Source: Butyrivibrio sp. (lineage in GTDB: Bacteria > Bacillota > Clostridia > Lachnospirales > Lachnospiraceae). From it: a stretch of DNA of 64,000 nt. The notes under the pieces were generated by a model. That model was not told where the DNA came from. It was given only the letters and a program-made list of their open reading frames with translations, and made no database searches. The position numbers were made by a program, and so were the translations under genes. Shown piece after piece: positions 14,932 through 21,760 of the stretch. The DNA is taken from NCBI GenBank assembly GCA_015056495.1, contig SVGC01000010.1, positions 1 through 64,000 on the forward strand, given 5' to 3'. Each line of letters opens with the position of its first letter. The first letter of the stretch is position 1.

Positions 14932-16594
14932 TCCTTCTATCCAGCCCGCTTTCTTTATAGTATTTGGCCTTGTCCTCATACATTCTGTTGTCAGCAATCT
15001 TGGAGAGCTCTTCAAGAGGCATGTCGCCGTCATTTCTGACACAGGCATGGCCAATAGATACGCTGATTCCATCAACGTATTTACCTTTCCATTTCTGAAG
15101 GGCAGAATTGAAGTGATTAAGCCTCTTGTTCAGATCATTTTCGCTGGCAAGAAGTAATACTGAAAATTCGTCGCCTCCCATTCTACTGATAGTAGAAGTG
15201 GAATTGCTGCTAAATGCTTTTTGCAGGCACTGGCTGGTGCCTATCAGCAGCTCGTCACCGGCATCGTGGCCATAGTTGTCATTGTAGAACTTCAAACGGT
15301 TTACATCGATAGCTATGATTGTAAGGTCATTTGGCAATTTATGTTTTTCAAAATCTTCCATAACGTTGTAAAAATGGCGTCTGTTGCCAAGGCCAGTCAG
15401 TTCATCTGTGAAGGCATAAATCTTTGCTCTCGCAAATTCTTTTTCCTCCTGAACATTTAGACCGATCCTTCTGTAGATAAGTCCCACCTGCACCATCACA
15501 TAGATGAGCAGGTCTATAATTATCAGCAGAATATAACTCGTATTAACGTTGTTGACGTATTGAACCAGGGCAAGTCCTGCGATCAGTATAAAGAATATAT
15601 TGGCAAAAGCTATGGCAGTTTTGGATGTGAGCTTTTGCTCATCCTTGAGACTCTTATAGGAGTAGATCCCAACCATGATCATGACTACAACATCCAGTAA
15701 ATGAGCTATGTATACGATGCTTCCCCAATCAATGACTCCGGTTATGCACATGAAGCAGGAGATGATTATCGTGAGAGCCATGATGCCATCTATCAGATTG
15801 TCTATAGGCCCGATTCGCATGAATAGGGCTCTTGCTATTTCAAAAAACATCAGTGGCATCAGTAAAAATGCTATTACAGTCAATATTGAAAATCCTGTAG
15901 TATAGCCAAAGACGATAAATGGAACCCTGGTTTCCTGTATGATCCACTGGGCTGACACGATTGAGAACACGCCCGCATAGAACAATGCTTCAAAAGACAG
16001 CTTGCGGATGAGGTGGGTTCTTTTCAGTATGAAAAAGAGAGAAATGATTACTTCCAATATTCCGGTAACTGTAAATACAACAAATAAGATAGCAGAGGGT
16101 ATATTTTTTTTGAGCTGAGTAATTGCATAGGCAGAGCGTGTAGAAATAATGCATTCAGTCATTTCAGAACCATAAATTGATTCCTGGAGATTTAACTTGA
16201 TTGAAATTTTTTGTCCTGTATATTCAGATTGTAGAGGAATCCAGATCTCTTTTTTGCCTACGTCTGTTGAAACTCCAAAGAGTCTGTTGGAGCGGCTTTC
16301 AAGAATGAGATCGTTGTTTATATATACTTCGTAATCCTGATAATATGCACGAAGTATCAGGAGCTGGTCACCGTAGACAGTCGGAAGAGTATTGGACATG
16401 GTAAATTCTTCATGATTACTGTACGGAAAAGTGATGATCTTGCCATCAATATTCCAGAAGTTATCAAAGTAAACCATATTTTCTCTAAGTTCGTCATTAG
16501 TTTCATTGGAATAGCAGAAGCCAATCCCAACGAAAGTAAGTATGATCGCTACATAGATAAAAGAGACGAGCCTACGTATAAACTGCCAGTCCAT
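14927..16594 (-). CDS. Diguanylate cyclase with 7TM sensor region
   Basis: A 555-residue membrane protein. An N-terminal helix (about 8-27) leads to an extracytoplasmic domain (about 40-170) with a beta-sandwich-like pattern (7TMR-DISM type), then a 7TM block (about 172-385) and a GGDEF domain (about 395-550). DELTGLGNRRHFY and SRMGGDEFSVLL are intact, so two GTP should be joined into c-di-GMP. The residues 5-8 before GGDEF do not form the RxxD inhibitory site, so it is not expected to be product-inhibited in the usual way. Its message could be read by the PilZ protein at 47794. The stop codon lies in a family A repeat. An AAGGAGCAATTTC ribosome site precedes the start. Confidence 0.9.
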   Translation of the reverse strand: MDWQFIRRLVSFIYVAIILTFVGIGFCYSNETNDELRENMVYFDNFWNIDGKIITFPYSNHEEFTMSNTLPTVYGDQLLILRAYYQDYEVYINNDLILESRSNRLFGVSTDVGKKEIWIPLQSEYTGQKISIKLNLQESIYGSEMTECIISTRSAYAITQLKKNIPSAILFVVFTVTGILEVIISLFFILKRTHLIRKLSFEALFYAGVFSIVSAQWIIQETRVPFIVFGYTTGFSILTVIAFLLMPLMFFEIARALFMRIGPIDNLIDGIMALTIIISCFMCITGVIDWGSIVYIAHLLDVVVMIMVGIYSYKSLKDEQKLTSKTAIAFANIFFILIAGLALVQYVNNVNTSYILLIIIDLLIYVMVQVGLIYRRIGLNVQEEKEFARAKIYAFTDELTGLGNRRHFYNVMEDFEKHKLPNDLTIIAIDVNRLKFYNDNYGHDAGDELLIGTSQCLQKAFSSNSTSTISRMGGDEFSVLLLASENDLNKRLNHFNSALQKWKGKYVDGISVSIGHACVRNDGDMPLEELSKIADNRMYEDKAKYYKESGLDRRK

Positions 16595-16856
16595 AGAAAT
16601 TGCTCCTTTGTAAAAAACATGGAAATAGTTGCTCCGACAGGATAATTATACATTCAATATATAAAATTGCGCTTAACTTTTAATGAAATAAAAGTTACTA
16701 TTTGGCCAATAGCCAGCAATACGCTGTTGCACGTGAGAACATGATTCAGGAGTTATGGACTTAATACTGATTTGGAGGATATAATAAAAAGGGTTATAGA
16801 GGAACTTTGGTTACTGTTCAGAGATCATGTGCCTATTACTGTAAGTGGAGGTTGTT
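16595..16856. other. Divergent intergenic region with one hairpin
   Basis: This 262-base gap separates the diguanylate cyclase and WYL genes. It holds an 8-bp hairpin, AACTTTTA-ATGAAA-TAAAAGTT (16675-16696), and the ribosome sites of both genes. A short frame from 16771 has no ribosome site. No clear promoter consensus is seen. Confidence 0.4.
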
Positions 16857-17846
16857 ATGCCAAAGGGAACCAATCAGAAACTTAAATTATACTATCTTAT
16901 GAAAATCATGCAGGAAAAAACTGATGATGAACACAGTCTGACAATGCCCCAGATTATGCAGGAGCTTGCGGCCTATGAGGTCAGTGCTGAGAGAAAGAGC
17001 ATTTATTCAGATTTTGCAGAAATGGAAAAACTTGGAGTTGAGGTCATTGGCGAGCAAGTGGGCAGAGACTACCTATACCATGTAGGAACAAGACAGTTTG
17101 AGCTTGCAGAGTTGAAACTCCTTATAGATGCTATCCAGTCTTCCAAGTTTATAACTGAGAAAAAGTCCAATCAGCTTATAGCCAAGATCAAAGGCTTTGC
17201 CAGTGAATATGAGGGCAAAAAGCTTGACAGACAAGTCTTTGTTCATGGCAGAATCAAGACTATGAACGAAAGTATCTACTATTCAGTAGATGATATCCAT
17301 ACAGCTATCAATCAAAATAAAAAGATCACTTTTCAATATTTTAAATGGACCATAAAAAAAGAACTGGTTCCGATGCACTATGGCGACTACTTTACAGTAA
17401 GCCCATGGGCTCTGACCTGGGACGATGAAAATTATTATCTGGTGGCCTTCGACGATCTGAGTAAGACCATTAAGCATTATAGAGTGGACAAGATGATGCA
17501 CATTCAGGTCCTTGATGAGAAAAGAGAAGGCAAGGATCTCTTTACAAGCTTTGACATGGCACTATATGCCAAGCAGAATTTTGGAATGTACAACGGAAAC
17601 CTTGAGAAGGTGAGCATTGAGTTTCCTAACAGGAAATGCGGAATATTCATTGACCGATTTGGCAAGGACATAACACTGATCCCGGTTGATGAGGAACACG
17701 TGAGATTGAATATTGATGTTGCCATAAGCCCGCAGTTCTTTGGCTGGATATTTAGTCTTGGCAATGATGTGAAGATTGTCGGACCAGAGAATGTTAAGGC
17801 ACAGGTAAAAGAGGCAGCAGAATTGTTTTTGAAAAACTATGAATGA
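16857..17846 (+). CDS. WYL-domain transcriptional regulator
   Basis: A 329-residue regulator with an N-terminal helix-turn-helix (about residues 5-70, including SLTMPQIMQELAAYEVSAE and the RKSIYSDFAEMEKLG recognition segment) and a WYL domain in the middle (about 140-230) with the diagnostic NYYLVAFDDLSKTIKHYRVDKM. WYL domains bind nucleotides or other small ligands. The C-terminal WCX-like part follows. It is expected to bind DNA and control unknown genes. The ATG at 16857 has GTGGAGG 8 bases upstream; GTG at 16845 overlaps this site and is unlikely. A family B repeat separates it from the convergent parA-like gene. Confidence 0.88.
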   Translation: MPKGTNQKLKLYYLMKIMQEKTDDEHSLTMPQIMQELAAYEVSAERKSIYSDFAEMEKLGVEVIGEQVGRDYLYHVGTRQFELAELKLLIDAIQSSKFITEKKSNQLIAKIKGFASEYEGKKLDRQVFVHGRIKTMNESIYYSVDDIHTAINQNKKITFQYFKWTIKKELVPMHYGDYFTVSPWALTWDDENYYLVAFDDLSKTIKHYRVDKMMHIQVLDEKREGKDLFTSFDMALYAKQNFGMYNGNLEKVSIEFPNRKCGIFIDRFGKDITLIPVDEEHVRLNIDVAISPQFFGWIFSLGNDVKIVGPENVKAQVKEAAELFLKNYE

Positions 17847-17851
17847 AAAAG

Positions 17852-17979
17852 TGACCCTAGGGGACGGGGTTAAGGGGACATATTGACCATCGGTCAAAAT
17901 GTCCTCTTAACCCCGTCCCCTAGGGACATATTGACCATTAGTCAAAATGTCCCCTTGTCCCCGTCCCCTGGGGTCATTT
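17852..17979. repeat. Palindromic intergenic repeat, family B, doubled
   Basis: A large nested palindrome: GTGACCCTAGGGGACGGGG opens it, ACATATTGACC-ATC-GGTCAAAATGT sits in the middle, CCCCGTCCCCTAGGG follows, then a second ACATATTGACC-ATTA-GTCAAAATGTCC unit and CCCCGTCCCCTGGGGTCA. It lies between convergent genes; the parA stop (17974-17976 on the minus strand) is within its last AAAATGACC. Confidence 0.8.
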
Positions 17980-18729
17980 TAACAATTCCTTTGTGAACTC
18001 TACGTAGTCAACGCAGGTATTGCAGCTTGGAGCGTAGTCGATAAGGAGCTTTTTCTTTTCCTGAGCTTCCTTAGTCTTGACGCATTCACGGATTGGAGTC
18101 TTGAAGAGCTTGGTGCCCATTTCCTTGGCGCGTTTGGCTATTACATCCTTGGTTTCCTTGTCAAGATTGGATCTGCCGGCATATTTTACAAGCAGGAGAC
18201 CTGCAATCTCGAGATTCTTGTTCTGTCTGCGTTTTACAGCCATGATGGTGTCATGGAGCTGCTGGATGCCTTGCATTGCGTAAGAGTCAGCAGTTACAGG
18301 GATGATGACCTTGTCTGCTGCAATGAGGCAGTTATATAGGATGATATTCAGTGATGGAGCAGTGTCGATCACAATGTACTTGTAACCCTTAAGCTCATCT
18401 AATGCATCCTTTAATCTGTAAAAACCTTCCACGTCACCGTCCAGCATTTTTTCAGCCTTAACAAGAAGTGGATCGGAGGCAACAATGTCGCCGTTTGGTG
18501 TATGCTGTATAGCTTCTGAAATAGGAAGTCTGTCTGAATCGATCATTACATCATAGAGAGTAGCTACGTCCTCGACCTTGGCTTCGTAGGTACTTGTGCT
18601 GTTTCCCTGAGGGTCAGCGTCAATGAGAAGAGTTTTTGCACTCTTAGATAATATTCCTGCAAGGTTAGTTGCTGTTGTACTTTTTCCAATACCGCCCTTT
18701 TGATTGGCTACAACAAAGATAGTTGCCAT
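17974..18729 (-). CDS. ParA/Soj-like partition ATPase
   Basis: A 251-residue deviant-Walker ATPase. The P-loop is NQKGGIGKSTTATNLA with the signature lysine before GG, then LLIDADPQGNSTS (Walker A') and YIVIDTAPSLNIIL (Walker B). ParA proteins bind DNA non-specifically as ATP dimers and move chromosomes, plasmids or large complexes. No parB or parS-like site is visible here; the 84-residue gene upstream is the only partner. Chromosomal ParA genes of this kind can also position other cargo. The start has AAGGGGGAATATTAAAA. The C-terminus is intact and its stop comes from the family B repeat. Confidence 0.88.
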   Translation of the reverse strand: MATIFVVANQKGGIGKSTTATNLAGILSKSAKTLLIDADPQGNSTSTYEAKVEDVATLYDVMIDSDRLPISEAIQHTPNGDIVASDPLLVKAEKMLDGDVEGFYRLKDALDELKGYKYIVIDTAPSLNIILYNCLIAADKVIIPVTADSYAMQGIQQLHDTIMAVKRRQNKNLEIAGLLLVKYAGRSNLDKETKDVIAKRAKEMGTKLFKTPIRECVKTKEAQEKKKLLIDYAPSCNTCVDYVEFTKELLK

Positions 18730-18747
18730 TTTTAATATTCCCCCTTA

Positions 18748-19002
18748 TTAAAAATCAATGGAACCGTTGATATTTTTGTTGATTACGTAAAAGACCTTGT
18801 GTTCTTCAGGCTTGACGTACAGGTCAACCTCCTGAAAATCAGAATCCTTGACGCCTTTGTTTAGCGCATCCTGTCTGATCTGTGATAACAGATCCTCGGT
18901 GTTTCGCTCCTTGGAGCCATACTGTATCACTATGTTTTTCCTGGCAGTAGCAAATGCTCCTGTTTTTTCTTCGGCTCTCTGAGCACTGATCTTTCTGGCC
19001 AT
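18748..19002 (-). CDS. Small ParA-associated protein, DUF6465-like
   Basis: An 84-residue protein, first gene of a two-gene unit with parA (19-base gap). It begins MARKISAQRAEEKTGAFATA and ends with a pattern (VDLYVKPEEHKVFYVINKNI) that I associate with the DUF6465 family next to parA in Lachnospiraceae; this assignment is tentative. The N-terminal third is basic, the rest alternates strands and helices. It could be a ParA regulator or cargo adaptor. The ATG at 19002 is chosen since AAGGGGG lies 8 bases upstream, whereas the TTG at 19008 overlaps that spacing. Confidence 0.6.
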   Translation of the reverse strand: MARKISAQRAEEKTGAFATARKNIVIQYGSKERNTEDLLSQIRQDALNKGVKDSDFQEVDLYVKPEEHKVFYVINKNINGSIDF

Positions 19003-19130
19003 ATTCAATTCCCCCTTATGTAAAAAGTAGAAATAACAGTATTTTTAAAACAATCAACACTACCATTTTATTTTCTTTATCGATAAATATCAATTCTTTT
19101 TGCGAAAATGCTTATTATCGGAGTTTTCTT

Positions 19131-19145
19131 AATTTTCAAACAATT
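19131..19145. promoter_or_regulatory. CodY-box-like site (distal)
   Basis: AATTTTCAAACAATT matches 13 of 15 positions of the CodY box AATTTTCWGAAAATT. It lies 40 bases upstream of a second, similar site in front of codY. Confidence 0.5.
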
Positions 19146-19170
19146 TTAAAAATTATACAAAATTTAACTA

Positions 19171-19185
19171 AATTTTCATAAAATA
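19171..19185. promoter_or_regulatory. CodY-box-like site (proximal)
   Basis: AATTTTCATAAAATA matches 13 of 15 positions of the CodY box. It ends 14 bases before the -35 box of the codY promoter, consistent with autoregulation by branched-chain amino acids and GTP. Confidence 0.55.
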
Positions 19186-19199
19186 TACAGTCATTTCAA

Positions 19200-19228
19200 T
19201 TGATGAAGGCATTATTATATGCTAATAT
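19200..19228 (+). promoter_or_regulatory. codY promoter
   Basis: TTGATG (19200-19205) and TAATAT (19223-19228) are 17 bases apart, a sigma-A-like promoter. Transcription would start near 19235 and give a leader of about 125 bases with a hairpin. Confidence 0.55.
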
Positions 19229-19360
19229 TACAGTAGTTTATGATTTTGAATACAAAATTTGATATATTTAGTGGCTTGAAAAACTCAAAAATGGCAATGT
19301 TGAGCTGGAAAAATCCTGCAAAGTCACTAAATATTAGCATGTTTGAAAAGGAGATGCGAA

Positions 19361-20140
19361 ATGGGCAGTGTACAGCTGTTGGATAAGACTAGAAAAATCG
19401 GAAAATTATTACACAATAACAGTTCCGGAAAAGTAGTTTTTAACGATATCTGTAAAGTACTATGCGATATATTATCATCAAATATGTTGGTGATCAGTAA
19501 AAAAGGTAAAGTACTGGGCTTTGGAGTAACTCCACAGACAGAGGCTTTGGAAGGCCTTGTGACCAATAAAGTGGGCAGCTTTATTGATCCTCTTTTAAAT
19601 GACAGACTGCTGACAGTTCTATCTACAAAAGAAAATGTCAATCTTGCCACACTTGGCTTTGAAAATATTGATACAAGCAGGTATCAGGGAATCATTGCCC
19701 CTATTGAGATTGCAGGTGAGAGACTTGGCACACTTTTTATCTACAAGATGGACGAGTCCTACGATATTGATGATATCATTCTCTGCGAGTACGGAACTAC
19801 TGTTGTAGGTCTTGAGATGCTCAGAGCAGTAAATGAAGAAAGTGCAGAAGAGAACCGTAAGATCGCGGTTGTCAAATCTGCTATAAATACTTTGTCATTT
19901 TCAGAAATGGAAGCTATCGTGCATATATTTGACGAGCTCGATGGCACAGAGGGCGTTCTGGTTGCCAGCAAGATAGCTGACAGAGTAGGGATCACTCGAA
20001 GCGTGATCGTCAATGCCCTTAGGAAGTTCGAGAGTGCAGGTGTCATTGAGTCAAGATCCTCCGGAATGAAGGGTACCTATATCAAGGTATTAAATGACGC
20101 CGTATTTGATGAACTTAGTAAACTCAAGCAGGAGATGTGA
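19361..20140 (+). CDS. codY: Global nutritional repressor CodY
   Basis: A 259-residue protein, the same length as B. subtilis CodY. The N-terminal GAF domain (about 1-155) starts SVQLLDKTRKIGKLL, and the winged helix-turn-helix (about 200-245) has ASKIADRVGITRSVIVNALR, almost identical to known recognition helices. CodY senses branched-chain amino acids and GTP and represses adaptive genes, motility among them in several Firmicutes. Here it is the gene right before the flagellar cluster, an arrangement also found in B. subtilis. The ATG at 19361 has AAAGGAG 7 bases upstream; a frame start at 19343 has none. Two CodY-like boxes upstream suggest autoregulation. Confidence 0.95.
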   Translation: MGSVQLLDKTRKIGKLLHNNSSGKVVFNDICKVLCDILSSNMLVISKKGKVLGFGVTPQTEALEGLVTNKVGSFIDPLLNDRLLTVLSTKENVNLATLGFENIDTSRYQGIIAPIEIAGERLGTLFIYKMDESYDIDDIILCEYGTTVVGLEMLRAVNEESAEENRKIAVVKSAINTLSFSEMEAIVHIFDELDGTEGVLVASKIADRVGITRSVIVNALRKFESAGVIESRSSGMKGTYIKVLNDAVFDELSKLKQEM

Positions 20141-20156
20141 TCTTTTAAAAAACAAT

Positions 20157-20184
20157 TAAAGTAATTGGCCATCTTAGCCGATAA
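20157..20184 (+). promoter_or_regulatory. Sigma-28 (FliA/SigD)-like promoter
   Basis: TAAA at 20157-20160 and GCCGATAA at 20177-20184 are separated by 16 bases, matching the motility sigma-factor consensus (TAAA, about 15 bases, GCCGATAT). A hairpin terminator follows within about 30 bases, so its transcript may be short unless read-through occurs. Confidence 0.45.
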
Positions 20185-20209
20185 AGTAAATAAGGATGGA
20201 TGTATGATG

Positions 20210-20241
20210 AAGGGACTTATCGCAAATATAGGTCCCTTTTT
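20210..20241 (+). terminator. Terminator between codY and flgB
   Basis: AAGGGAC (20210-20216) pairs with GTCCCTT (20232-20238), with an inner TAT/ATA extension and a TTTTT run at the end. It separates codY from the flagellar cluster. Confidence 0.65.
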
Positions 20242-20342
20242 CTTATCTACAACAAACACAGGTATAACCTTTAAAATACTATAAATTGTATAAAAAGATT
20301 CTTAAAACTACAATATCGAGTGGATTTTTGTTTGAAAAAACC

Positions 20343-20371
20343 TTGCAATTACTAACGAAAAAACATAATAT
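20343..20371 (+). promoter_or_regulatory. Candidate main promoter of the fla/che cluster
   Basis: TTGCAA (20343-20348) and TAATAT (20366-20371) are 17 bases apart, sigma-A-like, in the 183-base space between the terminator and flgB. An imperfect repeat, GGTATACC and GGTTTATACC (20380-20409), lies after it near the start of the leader. Confidence 0.5.
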
Positions 20372-20424
20372 AGTATTAAGGTATACCCTATTCTTGGTGG
20401 TTTATACCCTTGAGGGAGGTCTAA

Positions 20425-20814
20425 ATGTTCAATAGTAACGCTTTTGATTATATCAATGTTCTGGACAAGGCGGCTGATGCGTCTTGGACACGTAATGAAG
20501 TAATAGCCAATAATATTGCCAACGTAGATACTCCTGGTTATAAGAGGCAGGATATCAACTTTGAAGATGAGCTTGAGAAGGCACTTGGCAATTCACGTTA
20601 CATTTCCATGGATACCAAAGTAGCTAATTTAAAGACCACAAGACTTGATGCCAGAGTAGTTAATGATTATTCTAATTTCTCATACAGATTAGATGGCAAT
20701 AATGTTGATATTGATACAGAAAATGTTACTCTCGCAGCCAACCAGCTAAAATATCAAGGTCTGACAGCAAGCATTACATCTGAATTTACCAATTTATCCA
20801 AAGCAGCCACATGA
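20425..20814 (+). CDS. flgB: Flagellar proximal rod protein FlgB
   Basis: A 129-residue rod protein that forms part of the proximal rod between MS ring and hook. The hallmark EVIANNIANVDTPGYKRQDINF of rod/hook proteins is at residues 28-50, and the C-terminus lies in helical coiled-coil sequence. It is exported by the flagellar type III gate without a cleaved signal. It is the first gene of the cluster, 285 bases behind codY; GAGGGAGG precedes the ATG. The 19-base gap to flgC indicates co-transcription. Length is normal for FlgB. Confidence 0.95.
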   Translation: MFNSNAFDYINVLDKAADASWTRNEVIANNIANVDTPGYKRQDINFEDELEKALGNSRYISMDTKVANLKTTRLDARVVNDYSNFSYRLDGNNVDIDTENVTLAANQLKYQGLTASITSEFTNLSKAAT

Positions 20815-20833
20815 TCATAAGAGGTAATAGCCT

Positions 20834-21283
20834 ATGAGTATTTTTGATTCATTTAATATCAATTCATCTGGCATGACAGCTCAGAGATTCCGTATGGATA
20901 TCATTTCTGAAAATATAGCCAATGCCAATACAACAAGAACAGAGGACGGAACGCCTTATGTCAGAAAGGTTGTCACCTTTACGGAAAAAGGTAACCAGAC
21001 GCCTTTTAGCCGTATATTAAACGAACGCCTTGATCATTATTCAGGAAGAGGTGTTAAGGTAACACAGGTTCAGGAAGATACCTGGACTCAGATGAATGTG
21101 GTTTACGACCCGTCTCATCCGGATGCTGACGAAAATGGATATGTTACATACCCTAATGTCAACACTGTTACTGAGATGACCAACCTGATAGATGCCAGCA
21201 GATCTTATGAAGCCAATGCTACTGCATTCCAGGCAAGTAAGAGTATCGCTACAAGGGGACTGAGCATCTCCGGCATGGCATGA
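20834..21283 (+). CDS. flgC: Flagellar proximal rod protein FlgC
   Basis: A 149-residue rod protein, partner of FlgB. The N-terminus has SGMTAQRFRMDIISENIANA, the rod-type N-D0 motif, followed by NTTRTEDGTPYVRK. The C-terminus has TEMTNLIDASRSYEANATAF, the D0 coiled-coil end typical of FlgC/FlgG. It assembles outside FlgB in the proximal rod. Ribosome site AAGAGG lies before the ATG. The sequence is complete and ordinary. Confidence 0.95.
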   Translation: MSIFDSFNINSSGMTAQRFRMDIISENIANANTTRTEDGTPYVRKVVTFTEKGNQTPFSRILNERLDHYSGRGVKVTQVQEDTWTQMNVVYDPSHPDADENGYVTYPNVNTVTEMTNLIDASRSYEANATAFQASKSIATRGLSISGMA

Positions 21284-21328
21284 TAACTTCATGAAAAAAT
21301 AATACTGATAAAAAAAGGAATAAAACCC

Positions 21329-21670
21329 ATGGCTGATATCGATATTGCCAGCCTTAGACTTGTGCATTCAGGTGCTATCAAAGAGGCTGAAAACAAATAT
21401 AGTAAAGTTTATAACGTTTTAGATGATAATTCAGGACACCAGGATTCTTTCTCACTTCTTTTTAACAAAGCGATAGATAACATTAACACGACCAATGCTT
21501 ACCTGTCGGATGCTGAAAACGAAGAAATCAAATGGGCTCTTGGTGAGACGGATAATACGCATGATCTTGCTATCGCTCTTCAAAAAGGTCAGACAGCATT
21601 GCAATACACGATCGCAGTAAGAGACAGAGCACTGCAGGCTTATCAGGAGATCATGCAGATACAGGTATAA
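21329..21670 (+). CDS. fliE: Hook-basal body adaptor FliE
   Basis: A 113-residue protein joining the MS ring to the rod. Its C-terminal half holds the usual FliE block: HDLAIALQKGQTALQYTIAV, then RDRALQAYQEIMQIQV, which in other species contacts FlgB and the export gate. The N-terminal part is variable. It is encoded between flgC and fliF as in other Firmicutes, 45 bases behind flgC, with an AAAAAAGGA ribosome site. Confidence 0.92.
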   Translation: MADIDIASLRLVHSGAIKEAENKYSKVYNVLDDNSGHQDSFSLLFNKAIDNINTTNAYLSDAENEEIKWALGETDNTHDLAIALQKGQTALQYTIAVRDRALQAYQEIMQIQV

Positions 21671-21760
21671 GCATTTTTTGAGATTTTTGGAAAAAGTGAC
21701 AAAAATCTATGTGCAATAGCCGCGTAAAAGCTGTTGCTATATATGAAAGGGGAGAGGGGC

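Larger units (their letters stand above)
19003..19360. other. Divergent parA/codY control region
   Basis: This 358-base AT-rich gap holds two CodY-box-like sites, a sigma-A-like promoter and a leader hairpin for codY. On the leader, ATATTTAGTG (19264-19273) pairs with CACTAAATAT (19325-19334), ending 13 bases before the ribosome site. Separately, ATGCTAATATT (19219-19229) and AATATTAGCAT (19330-19340) form a perfect 11-bp inverted repeat across the -10 box. Confidence 0.5.

Noticed and set aside
16771-16886. A short TTG-started frame overlapping the WYL gene start
   Set aside because: It has no ribosome site and overlaps the well-supported start of the WYL regulator in another frame.
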